Counted from the stretch's first letter, positions 17,224-26,317 are shown. The stretch is DNA of 64,000 nucleotides from an uncultured Collinsella sp. (GCA_902465015.1 CABQLK010000001.1:68121-132120); one strand, 5' to 3'. Program-made: numbers and translations. Notes: generated from the letters alone by a model not told the origin.

Positions 17224-18063
17224 ATGTATAAGATCCTGGAGAAGACGCAGTTCTCGGAGAAGGTGTTCAAGTTCCGCATCGAGGCGCCTGCAATCGCCAA
17301 GCATGCGCACGCTGGACAGTTCCTCATGGTTCGTGCCAACGAGACGGGCGAGCGTGTCCCGTTTACCCTAGCTGGCTGGAACGGTGACGAGGGCTGGGTC
17401 GAGTTCATCTTCATGGTGATCGGCAAGACCACCGAGATGCTGTCCACCTACGAGGCCGGCGAGTCGCTGCGCGACGTCGTGGGCCCGCTGGGCGTTCCCA
17501 CCGAGATGGCCGAGGGCCCCTGCGCCGTCATTGGCGGCGGCGTCGGCCTGGCAATTGCCTTCCCGGTCGCTAAGCACCTGGTCGAGACCGGCCACGAGGT
17601 GCACGCCATCATGGGCGCCCGCACCAAGGACCTCCTGCTCATGGAGGACCAGTTCCGCGAGCTCCTCGACGAGGACCACATCCACATCACCACCGACGAC
17701 GGTTCCTACGGCGAGCAGGGCGTTGTCACCGCTCCGCTGGAGCGTCTGCTGCAGGACAAGGCCGTGAGCCAGGTCTTCTGCGTCGGCCCCGTTCCGATGA
17801 TGAAATTCTCGACCCTCACCGCCCAGAAGTACGACACCCCCATCACCGCGTCCCTCAACCCCATCATGGTTGACGGCACCGGCATGTGCGGCTGCTGCCG
17901 CGTCGAGGTGGGCGGCGTGACCAAGTTCGCTTGCGTCGACGGCCCCGACTTCGATGCCACCCTGGTCGACTGGGATGACCTTCGTGCCCGCCAGGCCGCT
18001 TACCGTTCCGAAGAGGGCGAGTCCCTCAAGGCCTATGAGGAAAAGAGCTGCGCATGCCACTAG
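17224..18063 (+). CDS. nfnA: NfnA-type FAD/[2Fe-2S] subunit (sulfide/dihydroorotate dehydrogenase-like)
   Basis: Small subunit of the electron-bifurcating NADH-dependent ferredoxin:NADP+ oxidoreductase, inferred from its pairing with the gltD-like gene. It has a ferredoxin-reductase-like FAD domain (GQFLMVRANETGERVPFTLA, residues 31-50), an NAD domain (AVIGGGVGLAIAF near 100) and a C-terminal Cys cluster (MCGCCRVEVGG and a later Cys, near 222-238) for [2Fe-2S]. The 279-aa length is typical. GAGAGGGG precedes the ATG. It overlaps the next gene by 10 nt. Confidence 0.9.
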   Translation: MYKILEKTQFSEKVFKFRIEAPAIAKHAHAGQFLMVRANETGERVPFTLAGWNGDEGWVEFIFMVIGKTTEMLSTYEAGESLRDVVGPLGVPTEMAEGPCAVIGGGVGLAIAFPVAKHLVETGHEVHAIMGARTKDLLLMEDQFRELLDEDHIHITTDDGSYGEQGVVTAPLERLLQDKAVSQVFCVGPVPMMKFSTLTAQKYDTPITASLNPIMVDGTGMCGCCRVEVGGVTKFACVDGPDFDATLVDWDDLRARQAAYRSEEGESLKAYEEKSCACH

Positions 18064-19463
18064 TTAACGGTCGTTTCGTTGCCGATATGAAGTCGCCCCG
18101 CACCCCCGATAACGAGGAGCCGGCTGCCGAGCGCGCCTGCGACTTCCGCCCCGTCGACAAGGGCTTCACCGAGGAGATGGCGCTGGCCGAGGCTGAGCGC
18201 TGCCTCAACTGCAAGAAGCCGTTCTGTGTTGAGGGCTGCCCCGTCAACATCAACATTCCCCGCTTTATCGAGCAGATCCGCGCGAAGGACTTCGGCGGCG
18301 CTCTCGATACCATCCGCGAGGACTCCATGCTTCCCGCCATCTGCGGCCGCGTCTGCCCGCAGGAGAACCAGTGCGAGGGCAAGTGCATCCGTGGTAAGAA
18401 GTCCGAGCCCGTGGCCATCGGCCAGCTCGAGCGCTTCCTGGGTGACCGCCCCGAGCTCGCTTCCACGCCCAAGATGGCCCCCAAGAACGGCAAGAAGGTC
18501 GCCGTCGTCGGCTCCGGCCCGTCCGGCATCACCTGCGCCGGCGAGCTCGCCCGTAACGGCTTTGACGTCACCGTCTTTGAGGCCTTCTTCACCGGCGGCG
18601 GCGTGCTGGTCTACGGCATCCCCGAGTTCCGTCTGCCCAAGGCGGTCGTCAAGCGCGAGATTGACGGCCTGGAGGACATGGGCGTCAAGTTTGAGTACAA
18701 CTCCGTCGTGGGCAACATGGCCACGGCCGAGGAGCTGTTCGAGCAGGGCTTCGACGCCATCTACGTGGCGACCGGCGCTGGCCTGCCCAAGTTCCTCAAC
18801 GTCCCCGGCGAGAACCTGCCCAACGTCTTCTTCGCGAACGAGTACCTCACCCGCGTGAACCTGATGAAGGCCAACAAGTTCCCCGAGTACGACACCCCCA
18901 CCAAGCACGGCAAGAACGTCGTTGTCTTTGGTGGCGGCAACGTGGCTATGGACGCCGTCCGTACCGCCAAGCGCCTGGGCGCCGAGCACGCCATCATCGC
19001 CTACCGTCGTACCGAGGACGAGATGCCCTGCCGTCGCGCCGAGCTGCACCATGCCAAGGCCGAGGGCGTCGAGGTTCTGCCGCTCGTCTCCCCGCTCGAG
19101 TTTGTCGCTGGCGAGGACGGCTCCGTGTGCGCCGTCAAGGTCCAGAAGATGGAGCTCGGCGAGCCCGACGAGTCCGGCCGCCGTCGTCCGGTGCCCATCG
19201 AGGGCGCCATCGAGGAGATCCCCTGCGACGTCGCGATCTCGGCTATCGGCACCAACGCCAACCCCTTCGCAAAGAAGATCGGCGGCAAGATGGAGCTCAA
19301 CAAGTGGGGCTACATCGTCGCCGACGAGGAGACCGGCCAGACCACCGATCCCCGCATCTGGGCCGGCGGCGACATCGTCACCGGTGCCGCTACGGTCATT
19401 CTGGCGATGGGCGCCGGCAAGAAGGCCGCCGCTTCCATCACCAAGAGCCTGCTGGGCGAGTAA
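18054..19463 (+). CDS. nfnB: NfnB-type glutamate-synthase small-subunit-like oxidoreductase
   Basis: Large Nfn subunit, often annotated gltA. It interconverts NADH, NADPH and ferredoxin in anaerobes. An N-terminal ferredoxin-like domain has two Cys groups (CLNCKKPFCVEGCP near residue 43 and CGRVCPQENQCEGKC near 92). FAD fold AVVGSGPSGITCAGELA (near 150) and NAD(P) fold VVFGGGNVAMDAVRTAKRL (near 290) follow. It lacks glutamate synthase large-subunit neighbours, which supports an Nfn role. It overlaps nfnA and ends before a strong terminator. Confidence 0.92.
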   Translation: MPLVNGRFVADMKSPRTPDNEEPAAERACDFRPVDKGFTEEMALAEAERCLNCKKPFCVEGCPVNINIPRFIEQIRAKDFGGALDTIREDSMLPAICGRVCPQENQCEGKCIRGKKSEPVAIGQLERFLGDRPELASTPKMAPKNGKKVAVVGSGPSGITCAGELARNGFDVTVFEAFFTGGGVLVYGIPEFRLPKAVVKREIDGLEDMGVKFEYNSVVGNMATAEELFEQGFDAIYVATGAGLPKFLNVPGENLPNVFFANEYLTRVNLMKANKFPEYDTPTKHGKNVVVFGGGNVAMDAVRTAKRLGAEHAIIAYRRTEDEMPCRRAELHHAKAEGVEVLPLVSPLEFVAGEDGSVCAVKVQKMELGEPDESGRRRPVPIEGAIEEIPCDVAISAIGTNANPFAKKIGGKMELNKWGYIVADEETGQTTDPRIWAGGDIVTGAATVILAMGAGKKAAASITKSLLGE

Positions 19464-19491
19464 TCACCCACAGCGCTAGCCACCAAACGGC

Positions 19492-19529
19492 AAAGTCCCC
19501 GTCGAGCACACGCCCGGCGGGGACTTTTT
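19492..19529 (+). terminator. Intrinsic terminator of nfnAB
   Basis: Stem AAAGTCCCCG (19492-19501) with CGGGGACTTT (19518-19527), then T residues. Confidence 0.9.
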
Positions 19530-19587
19530 CTATGTCGGCCGACCGACCACCATAAAGGGGCGGCGCCTTCGTGGTGGTTTTGACCAT

Positions 19588-20211
19588 CTAGCCTTCGAGC
19601 TGTGCCACCTTGTAGCGGTAGGCAGCGGCGATGACGTCCTTGCAACCCTCGCGGCCCAGCTTGGCGCGGTTGACGACGATGTCCTTGCCGCTCGTCATCT
19701 TCCACTTTCCGGCACTGTAGCGCTTATAGAACGCCTCACGCGCCTTCTGCTGCTGCTTGACCAGCTTGGCACCCTTCTTTTTGTTGAGGCCGCGCTTCTT
19801 GCGCACGATCTCGACGCGGTCCTCAAAGGGCGCAGTCACCAGCACGGCGATGTGGTTGGGGTTGTTGCGCAGCAGATAATCGGACAGACGGCCTTCGATA
19901 ATGCAGCTCTCGGTCTCGCCCAGATCCAAAATCACCTGGCTCATCTTTTGGAACAACTTGTCCGAGTACGAACGCGCATCGTAGCGGTCGGGCAGAAACG
20001 CCATATTCTCCACGGCCAGACGTTCGTCATAGGCGGCCATCTTATCGAGCGACTCGCCCGCACGCAGCGATGCGCGCACTAGCAGCTCGTTGTCATACAG
20101 TGGAATCCCCAGCTCGTCGGCAAGCATGCGACCAATCTCGTGGCCCTCGGCGCCAAAGTCGCGCGCGATGGTAATGACCACAGGACTCTTCTTATTCACC
20201 AGATCGCTCAT
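19588..20211 (-). CDS. Cytidylate kinase-like family protein
   Basis: A 207-aa protein of the cytidylate kinase 2 family. TIARDFGAEGHEIGRMLADE (residues 14-33) is the variant P-loop region, followed by a Tyr-Asp start of the NMP region and ESCIIEGRLSDYLLRN (near 103). A basic Lys-rich stretch (RKKRGLNKKKGAKLVKQQQK) near 137-156 is the lid. The real substrate of this family is unclear. AAAGGAATCGCG precedes the ATG. It lies downstream of the amino-acid transporter operon in the same direction. Confidence 0.82.
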   Translation of the reverse strand: MSDLVNKKSPVVITIARDFGAEGHEIGRMLADELGIPLYDNELLVRASLRAGESLDKMAAYDERLAVENMAFLPDRYDARSYSDKLFQKMSQVILDLGETESCIIEGRLSDYLLRNNPNHIAVLVTAPFEDRVEIVRKKRGLNKKKGAKLVKQQQKAREAFYKRYSAGKWKMTSGKDIVVNRAKLGREGCKDVIAAAYRYKVAQLEG

Positions 20212-20275
20212 CGCGATTCCTTTCTAACAAATGAGAAATAGGCGATTCCTGATTCCCATTTTGACACTTACGACC

Positions 20276-20383
20276 GTCCTGGTTTCCCAAGTGCGGCAGA
20301 TTGCCCCGAAAGAGGAGCGCCGCGTACTAAATGTACGCAAGCGACGATTGAGGGGCAAGGTGCCGTGCTTGGGGAAGCAGGAC
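20276..20383. repeat. 108-bp long palindrome
   Basis: Imperfect arms of about 32 bp (starting GTCCTGGTTTCCCAAG at 20276; right arm ending at 20383) fold around an inner GCGTAC/GTACGC hairpin. The right arm reaches the stop codon of the permease gene. There is no T-run. Confidence 0.8.
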
Positions 20384-21021
20384 TATGCAGCCACGATGCG
20401 GCGTTGATACGCCCTCACCAGCAGCGAGATACCAAAGTTGAGCACAAAGTACATCGCAAACACCAGGCCGTAGAGCATAAGCACCTGCGACAGATCGATC
20501 GCGTGGGCCATCACGACGTTTGCCGTGTACATGAGCTCGGCCACGTTAATGCCCGAAAGATACGAGCTGTCCTTGATGACGGTCGTGCACTGGCTAAACA
20601 GCGCCGGAATGATCGTCTTAAACGTCTGCGGCAGAATGATGTAGCGCATGGTGGCAAAGAAGCCAAAGCCCTGGCTCTGCGCCGCCTCAAACTGGCCGCG
20701 CGGAATCGAGTTGAGGCCGCCACGCACAATCTCGGCCATAACAGCGCTGGTAAACAGCGTAAAGGCGATGGTCGAAATCACAATGTCCAAACCCTGCACC
20801 GTAAAGTAGATAAACAGAATCCACAGCAGGTTCGGCGTGCAACGGAACAGCTCGATATAGGCGCTCACCAAAATACGGAACGGGCGGGGCGCATAGCTTT
20901 TAACGAGCGCCAGCACCGTGCCAAAGATGAGCGAGAAAAAGATCGACAGCGCCGAGATCTCGATTGTCTTAACAAAGCCGCCCCAAATGTAGAGCAGGTT
21001 GGTCGCGTTGAAGATTTCCAT
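20383..21021 (-). CDS. Polar amino-acid ABC transporter permease
   Basis: One of two membrane subunits of a His/Glu/Gln-type importer (HEQRo family). Residues 15-205 hold five membrane segments; the EAA loop is EIVRGGLNSIPRGQFEAAQSQG (split around residue 100) with the Gly needed to contact the ATPase. The 212-aa length is usual. It starts 3 nt after the neighbouring permease stop. Confidence 0.94.
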   Translation of the reverse strand: MEIFNATNLLYIWGGFVKTIEISALSIFFSLIFGTVLALVKSYAPRPFRILVSAYIELFRCTPNLLWILFIYFTVQGLDIVISTIAFTLFTSAVMAEIVRGGLNSIPRGQFEAAQSQGFGFFATMRYIILPQTFKTIIPALFSQCTTVIKDSSYLSGINVAELMYTANVVMAHAIDLSQVLMLYGLVFAMYFVLNFGISLLVRAYQRRIVAA

Positions 21022-21024
21022 GCG

Positions 21025-21771
21025 CTAGGCCTCCTCTACATTGTCGAGCCCCAGCTCGGCCAGGCTCACGCCGCGCGGACGCTCCTTGGAGCGGCGCTCG
21101 AGCCACTGCACCAGCATGGCGAGCGGAAAGCAGATGATGAAGTACATAAGGCAGCAGACGATGTATCCCTGCAGGTAACCGTACAGACTCACAAAATTGT
21201 CGGAACGGTACATAAGGTCGCCGCCAGCCACAAGTGCCAACACCGACGTGTTCTTGACCAGGTTGAGCGCCTGGTTACACAGCGGCGGCAAAATGATCTT
21301 GAACGTCTGGGGCAGCACGATGTACCAGTACGCCTGCGCACGGGTGAAGCCCTGGCTCTGGGCCGCCTCCATCTGACCGCGCGGAACCGCCTCGATACCA
21401 GTGCGGATGACCTCCGAAATGTAAGCCGCGTGATACAGGCCCACACCCAAGAAGCCCAGCACGAACGGCGCGATGCGCACCGGCTGGTCGGCACCGGTTA
21501 TGGCCTGCAAAAACTGCGGACCGGCCATGTACATAAAGAGCACCTGCACGGGCAACGGAGTGTTCTGGTAAAACTCCACATACACGCGGCTTATGGCGCG
21601 CAGCACGCGCGAACGAGTGGTAGAGAACACGCCCAGCAGCGTGCCCAGCACCAGCGACAGCAACAGACCGGCAACGACCACCTGCAGCGTCACGCCAAAG
21701 CCCTCCCAGAAGGGCCCCATGTTTTGAAATGTCGTCGACCAACGGTCGGCGTCAAACAATCCTTCGAGCAT
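21025..21771 (-). CDS. Polar amino-acid ABC transporter permease
   Basis: Partner permease of the preceding gene. MLEGLFDADRW was taken as the start because AAGGAAGGA lies 5 nt upstream; the longer frame up to 21954 overlaps the binding-protein gene. It has five membrane segments and the EAA loop IRTGIEAVPRGQMEAAQSQG (near residue 135). A charged C-terminal tail (ERRSKERPRG) faces the cytosol. Confidence 0.94.
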   Translation of the reverse strand: MLEGLFDADRWSTTFQNMGPFWEGFGVTLQVVVAGLLLSLVLGTLLGVFSTTRSRVLRAISRVYVEFYQNTPLPVQVLFMYMAGPQFLQAITGADQPVRIAPFVLGFLGVGLYHAAYISEVIRTGIEAVPRGQMEAAQSQGFTRAQAYWYIVLPQTFKIILPPLCNQALNLVKNTSVLALVAGGDLMYRSDNFVSLYGYLQGYIVCCLMYFIICFPLAMLVQWLERRSKERPRGVSLAELGLDNVEEA

Positions 21772-21796
21772 TTGATTCCTTCCTTGGACGATGCGC

Positions 21797-22675
21797 CTAG
21801 ACAAGACCCCAGGTCTTGACCTCTTGGTCGAGCCAGCCGTCGGCCAGGCGATCGCAAACCACCTGATCGACCACGGCCGAAAGGTCGCAGCCCTTCTTGG
21901 TCGCCACGCCGTAGCCCTGCTCACCAAACTTGACCTCGGGCTGCAGCAGCTCAACGGTCTCGTTCATATAACCGGCCAGCGTGGAGCGGTCCATGGCAAA
22001 GACGTCGATATTGCCGGCGTCGAGCGAACTCTTGATGATGGGGTAGCCGCTAAAGGCCCTAAACTCGGGCTTGCAGCTAAAGCCGTTGTCCCTGATCATC
22101 TGCTCGATCAGGCTCTGCGTGGTAGCGCCCTGGCTCACGCCAATGACCTTGCCGTCCAGGTCCTCAATCGAGGTAAAGCCCGAACGCTTCTTGACCATGA
22201 GTCCCACATAGTCGGTGCGGTACGGCGTCGAGAAATCCCAGCTCTTCTTGCGCTCGTCGGTGATGGTGTAGGTCGCCGCGACCACGTCAAGTTGGCCGTT
22301 ATCGATCAGCGGACCGCGCGTCTTGGGCGTTACGTCGGTAAACTCGACAAGCTCCTGGGCGCGGGCATCCTTGTAGCTCACGCCAAAGACGGCAGCGGCG
22401 ATCTGGTAGCACAAATCGACTTCCATGCCCTCAAAGCGGCCCTTGGCGGTGTCGTAATAGCCGTAGCCGGGAACATCCTTCTTAACGCCGGCATTCAGAT
22501 GGCCGCGCGACTTAATGGCCGCAAGCTTGGACCCCTTGTCGGAGCCCTCGCCGCTGGTGGAGTCGCCGCAACCGGTAAGCGCGGACCCCGTCAGCGCAAG
22601 CATACCGGCGCCCGCCAGCTGCAAAAAGTGACGGCGCGACACGGCCGCCCTCGTCATATCCGTCATGTCCATCAC
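21797..22675 (-). CDS. Amino-acid-binding lipoprotein of ABC importer
   Basis: Extracellular solute-binding protein family 3 (GlnH-like). The N-terminus has a twin-arginine-like SRRHFLQLAGAG and lipobox LTGC (Cys about residue 36), so it should be exported and lipid-anchored. The mature part shows GFEGMEVDL-like ligand region (GRFEGMEVDLCYQIAAA), DVVAATYTIT and GVSQGATTQ motifs. The ligand is probably glutamine, glutamate or another polar amino acid. The gene starts 5 nt after the ATPase gene. Confidence 0.92.
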   Translation of the reverse strand: MMDMTDMTRAAVSRRHFLQLAGAGMLALTGSALTGCGDSTSGEGSDKGSKLAAIKSRGHLNAGVKKDVPGYGYYDTAKGRFEGMEVDLCYQIAAAVFGVSYKDARAQELVEFTDVTPKTRGPLIDNGQLDVVAATYTITDERKKSWDFSTPYRTDYVGLMVKKRSGFTSIEDLDGKVIGVSQGATTQSLIEQMIRDNGFSCKPEFRAFSGYPIIKSSLDAGNIDVFAMDRSTLAGYMNETVELLQPEVKFGEQGYGVATKKGCDLSAVVDQVVCDRLADGWLDQEVKTWGLV

Positions 22676-22680
22676 CGCGC

Positions 22681-23412
22681 CTAGTGCAGAATCTTGGACA
22701 GGAACTCGCGGCAGCGCGGGTTCTCGGGGTTATCGAAGAAGTGCTCGGGCGTGCCCTCCTCCAGAATGCGGCCGTCCTCCATAAAGATGACGCGGTCGGC
22801 CACCTGGCGCGCAAAGCCCATCTCGTGCGTCACGCAGATCATGGTGATGTCCTCCTGCGCGAGCTCAATCATAACGTCCAGAACCTCCTGGACCATCTCG
22901 GGGTCGAGCGCCGAGGTCGGCTCGTCAAACAGGATGATGGGCTGCTTGGTGCACAGGGCACGGGCGATGGCGATGCGCTGCTGCTGACCGCCCGAGAGAT
23001 TCTGCGGATACTCGCCGGCCTTATGCGCCATGCCGACGCGCTTGAGCGCGGCGATGGCGATCTCGGTCGCCTCCTCCTTGCTCTTCTTTTGCAGCTTGAT
23101 GGGCGCGAGCGTCAGGTTGCCCAGCACCGTCATGTTGGGATACAGGTTGAACTGCTGAAACACCATGGAGCTGTACTTGCGAGCCATCTCCAAGTGATTC
23201 TTTTTGGTGAGCGGCGTACCGTCGATGACAACCTCGCCCGACGTGGGCTCCTCCAGATAATCGACGCAACGGATGAGCGTCGACTTACCCGAACCGGAAG
23301 GCCCGATCATTACGAGCTTCTCGCCGCGCTTGACGGTGAGATTGATATCTTTGAGCACATGCAGGTCGCCAAAGTACTTGTTGAGATGCTTGATCTCGAT
23401 CATGTCTGCCAT
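22681..23412 (-). CDS. Polar amino-acid ABC transporter ATP-binding protein (GlnQ-like)
   Basis: Energises the importer encoded downstream. Walker A GPSGSGKST (residue 38), Q-loop FQQFNLYPNMTV (near 84), signature LSGGQQQR (near 137), Walker B IILFDEPTSALD (near 157) and switch His VTHEMGF (near 197). The 243-aa length is standard. First gene of the operon ATPase, binding protein, permease, permease. Confidence 0.96.
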   Translation of the reverse strand: MADMIEIKHLNKYFGDLHVLKDINLTVKRGEKLVMIGPSGSGKSTLIRCVDYLEEPTSGEVVIDGTPLTKKNHLEMARKYSSMVFQQFNLYPNMTVLGNLTLAPIKLQKKSKEEATEIAIAALKRVGMAHKAGEYPQNLSGGQQQRIAIARALCTKQPIILFDEPTSALDPEMVQEVLDVMIELAQEDITMICVTHEMGFARQVADRVIFMEDGRILEEGTPEHFFDNPENPRCREFLSKILH

Positions 23413-23524
23413 GAATGTCCCTTCCCTGCGTTTACACGAGTTGAACTATTGTACGGAAAGAACCACGTTTCCGCAGCCCACACTACATTCCCGTAAAGAA
23501 CCCGCAACCTTCCACCTGCTCGTT

Positions 23525-23599
23525 GGCACTCATTGGGGACAGACTTAAATGAGTACCTGCTCATTGGGCACTCATTTAAGTCTGTCCCCAATGAGTGCC
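23525..23599. repeat. GGGGACAG-type hairpin
   Basis: Perfect 30-bp inverted arms (23525-23554 and 23570-23599, starting GGCACTCATTGGGGACAG) around 15 nt. It lies upstream of the ABC operon and downstream of yqeY. Confidence 0.9.
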
Positions 23600-23649
23600 C
23601 GCGGGGGACGCCCTTCCTCCAACCGCCCTTGTTGAGCATAAGTCAGCGA

Positions 23650-23789
23650 AAACCCGTACACGCGAGCAAGGTGACGTGAAATGAAAGGGCGCAGACCTTA
23701 TGGTCGCGCCCTTGAAATTGAACGTCAGATTGCCGTGTGTACGGGTTTGCAGCGTCGAGCCGTTACGCGGTTTGGTAAAACCGCGTAAC
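23650..23789. repeat. Nested palindromes downstream of yqeY
   Basis: Outer arms AACCCGTACAC/GTGTACGGGTT (23650-23748) enclose an inner AAGGGCGC/GCGCCCTT hairpin. A separate 12-bp hairpin GTTACGCGGTTT with AAACCGCGTAAC occupies 23762-23789, ending 4 nt from the yqeY stop. There is no T-run. It may form yqeY 3' structure or be a REP cluster. Confidence 0.7.
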
Positions 23790-23792
23790 AAA

Positions 23793-24236
23793 TTACGCTA
23801 GTTTAGCGCCGACGATCTTTGCTGCTGCCGGCTTATCGAAGTTACCGCCAGTGGCCTTACCCAGAGCGCCCATGACCTGGCCCATCTGCTTCTTAGAGGT
23901 CGCGCCCAGCTCGGCGATAACCTGCTCGATCAGGGCCTCGAGTTCCTCGCCCGAAACCTGCGCGGGCAGCAGGCTCTCCAGAATCTTGACCTGCTCGGTC
24001 AGGTTGTCGGTACGCTCCTGGTCGGTACCGGCCTTAATGGACATCTCCAGCGTCTCGCTCGTCTGCTTAATCAGACGCTTGATCATGCTGTTGACGTCTT
24101 CCTCGATCACATCACGACGCTCGTTGACCTCGATGTTCTTCACCTCGGCCTTAACCTGGCGAATGATGGACAGGCGAACCTTGTCCTTAGCCTTCATGGC
24201 CGCGATCATTTCCTTCTGCAGCTCTTCGTTGGTCAT
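23793..24236 (-). CDS. yqeY: GatB/YqeY domain-containing protein
   Basis: A 147-aa protein of the YqeY family, thought to affect tRNA-dependent amidation; its exact role is unsettled. It is almost wholly helical, with LQKEMIAAMKAKDKVRLS at the start and the C-terminal tail-domain motif TSKKQMGQVMGAL (near residue 118). GAGGAGG before the ATG at 24236 fixes the start; the longer frame is not supported. Confidence 0.92.
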   Translation of the reverse strand: MTNEELQKEMIAAMKAKDKVRLSIIRQVKAEVKNIEVNERRDVIEEDVNSMIKRLIKQTSETLEMSIKAGTDQERTDNLTEQVKILESLLPAQVSGEELEALIEQVIAELGATSKKQMGQVMGALGKATGGNFDKPAAAKIVGAKLA

Positions 24237-24290
24237 CTGCAAATCCTCCTCAATAGTGCGGGCGGCACTCACACGAGCGCCGCCCCATGA

Positions 24291-25514
24291 TTACTTAGTC
24301 GTCGACGAATCGTCGGTCGAACTCTTGGTGACGCCCTTCAGGCTGACGTTGTACGGCACGTCCTTGGGCATGGGGTTAACGGTGATGTCGGCGTCCTTCT
24401 TGTACTGCTCCAGCCACTCGCTGTACGCGGTGCTTGCCGCCTGCGTCTTCACCACGTTGGAGACGTACTTCTTGATGTCCTTGGGCACCTGCTTAATGTC
24501 ATCGACCTGATTATCGACATGGAAGTAGTCGGTGCACTTGATGATGTGATAACCATAGGTCGACTCGACGACGCCGCTCACATCGCCCTTGTTGAGTCCC
24601 TCGAGCGCCGCCTGGTAGCTGTCGACGAAGGTGGTGAGCTTGTCCCAGCCCACATCGCCCTTCTTCTCCTTGGAGCCGGTATCGTCGGAGTGCTGCTCCA
24701 CGGCATCCTCAAAGCTCAGCTCGCCGGAGTTGATCTTGTCCAGGCACTCCTGCGCCTTGGCCTTGGCGGCAGCCTTGTCCTCGTCGGAAGCGTCGGAATC
24801 GACCTTGATCAGGATATTCGACGAACGACGGGCATCGTTGTAGTTGGACAGGTTCTCATTGATGTAATCGACAATCTCGCTGTCCTTGGGCTTGCTGGTG
24901 GGTGCCACGGCATCCTTGAGCTTCTGCTGCGCCAGGCTCTCCTTGAGCGAATCCTTGTAGGTGTCCTCGGTGTAGCCGTAGGTCTTGAGAGTCTTCTTAA
25001 AAGTCTTGGCGCCGCCTGCGCTCTTGCACGCGTCCTTCCAAGCCTTCTCGACCTCCTCGTCCGACACCGTCACGCCATTCTCCTTCTGCGCTTGCTGAAG
25101 CAGGATCTGCTGCGCGTAGGAGTCGATGAGCTGCTTGCGGTACTTCTTGGGCGTGAGGTCGTTGTCGACCAGGTACTGTGCCCAGTCCTTGTCCTTGGTG
25201 TAGCCGTAGGACGTGCGCATGCTCATGATCTGCTTGGTCACGGTGTCCTCGGTGAGGTTGGTGCCGTTGATAGTGGCAGCCACACCGCCGGTGAGTTTGT
25301 AGCCTGTACTAGTGTCCTCGGTCTGCGACATCAGGCCGGAGCACGCCATGGCCGAGACGGAGAGCAGCATCGCCAGCACGCCGATGACCACCAGGACAAT
25401 CTTGACGGTCTTGGACACATAGGTCTTGCGCTGCTTCTTGCGAGAGCTGGAGGCGGCGCGAGCCTGTTGCTCGGGCGTCGGCGCGACCTCGGGGTTCTTT
25501 TTCTTATTTGCCAT
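24291..25514 (-). CDS. Membrane-anchored peptidyl-prolyl isomerase / foldase (SurA/PrsA-like)
   Basis: Helps exported proteins fold outside the membrane. A basic cytosolic tail (1-36) is followed by one membrane segment (about 37-60), a SurA-like N-domain (about 75-215) and a parvulin rotamase domain (about 220-330, with EDAVEQHSDD and STYGYHIIKCTDY). A Ser/Thr-rich tail ends the 407-aa protein. Exported sortase substrates such as the GH31 enzyme are possible clients. Confidence 0.88.
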   Translation of the reverse strand: MANKKKNPEVAPTPEQQARAASSSRKKQRKTYVSKTVKIVLVVIGVLAMLLSVSAMACSGLMSQTEDTSTGYKLTGGVAATINGTNLTEDTVTKQIMSMRTSYGYTKDKDWAQYLVDNDLTPKKYRKQLIDSYAQQILLQQAQKENGVTVSDEEVEKAWKDACKSAGGAKTFKKTLKTYGYTEDTYKDSLKESLAQQKLKDAVAPTSKPKDSEIVDYINENLSNYNDARRSSNILIKVDSDASDEDKAAAKAKAQECLDKINSGELSFEDAVEQHSDDTGSKEKKGDVGWDKLTTFVDSYQAALEGLNKGDVSGVVESTYGYHIIKCTDYFHVDNQVDDIKQVPKDIKKYVSNVVKTQAASTAYSEWLEQYKKDADITVNPMPKDVPYNVSLKGVTKSSTDDSSTTK

Positions 25515-25589
25515 GTTTGGCCTTTCGCATCACGAATCGAACAAACGCCATTGTGTCACAACGCAGCCCCCGCGGCACACCTGGCGCAT

Positions 25590-25690
25590 GGGGGACAGGT
25601 TAATCTGCACCATTTTGGTGCAAAGGGGACAGGTCTGGCAGTTGGCAGTTAGGGACGTTCCTTTTCTGCCGGCAGTTAGGGACAGTCCCC
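25590..25690. repeat. Cluster of GGGACAG repeat units
   Basis: Contains GGGGACAGGTTAATCTG, a TGCACC/GGTGCA hairpin, GGGGACAGGTCTGGCAG and GGGACAGTCCCC, with a repeated GGCAGTTAGGGAC string. It fills the gap between the foldase and EIIA genes. Confidence 0.75.
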
Positions 25691-25700
25691 AAATGCCGAC

Positions 25701-26165
25701 TTAGAAGTGGCGACGGATGGCGTCGACCATGCCCTGCGGCATGGTTTGGCCAAGCACATCGGCTGCAGCGTCGGCGTCCATAAAGATATTCATGAGCGCC
25801 TGAAGCGCCTCGACCTGGCCGCCCGGCTCGGCAATACCCAGGTTGATGACAATCTGCGCAGGCACCGGGGCACCCATGCCCGCCATAGCATTGAATGTCA
25901 CGGGCACAGCAGGCTTTACCACCGCGATATAGGGCTTGGCCACAAATCCCGGATCGGTGTGCGGGATGGCGATGTTTGCCGCCGGCATAGCGAGACCCGT
26001 GGGATAGGCGTCCTCGCGCGTGCGGACGGCGTCGAACCAACCGGGCGCAATGTAGCCGCGCGGGGCAAGCTCGTCCTCGAGTTGCGCAAACACTTCATCC
26101 GGCGTCGCACACTCCCAATCAAAAAACACCAGATCAGGCGTAAACAGCGCTTCGTTATCCGCCAT
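25701..26165 (-). CDS. PTS EIIA component (fructose/galactitol type)
   Basis: A 154-aa phosphotransferase EIIA domain of the fructose/mannitol/galactitol family. The phosphorylated His is in ANIAIPHTDPG (near residue 69); the preceding YPTGLAMP matches the family. No EIIB or EIIC genes are nearby, so it may serve a remote permease or be regulatory. Confidence 0.88.
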   Translation of the reverse strand: MADNEALFTPDLVFFDWECATPDEVFAQLEDELAPRGYIAPGWFDAVRTREDAYPTGLAMPAANIAIPHTDPGFVAKPYIAVVKPAVPVTFNAMAGMGAPVPAQIVINLGIAEPGGQVEALQALMNIFMDADAAADVLGQTMPQGMVDAIRRHF

Positions 26166-26183
26166 GCGCTCACCTCTCTCACC

Positions 26184-26239
26184 TAGTCACCTGGGACGTT
26201 CTTAAACGACTAGTCATTCAAGAACGTCCCCAATGACTA
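26184..26239. repeat. GGGACGTTCTT hairpin
   Basis: GGGACGTTCTT (26193-26203) pairs with AAGAACGTCCC (26220-26230), with outer TAGTCA/TGACTA. It overlaps the region just upstream of EIIA. Confidence 0.8.
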
Positions 26240-26317
26240 CCTAAAACAAAGGGTGGCCACGTGCGCCTTGGCGCCAATGACCACCCTGACTACTCGGCTA
26301 AATTGTACTGTGCGCCA

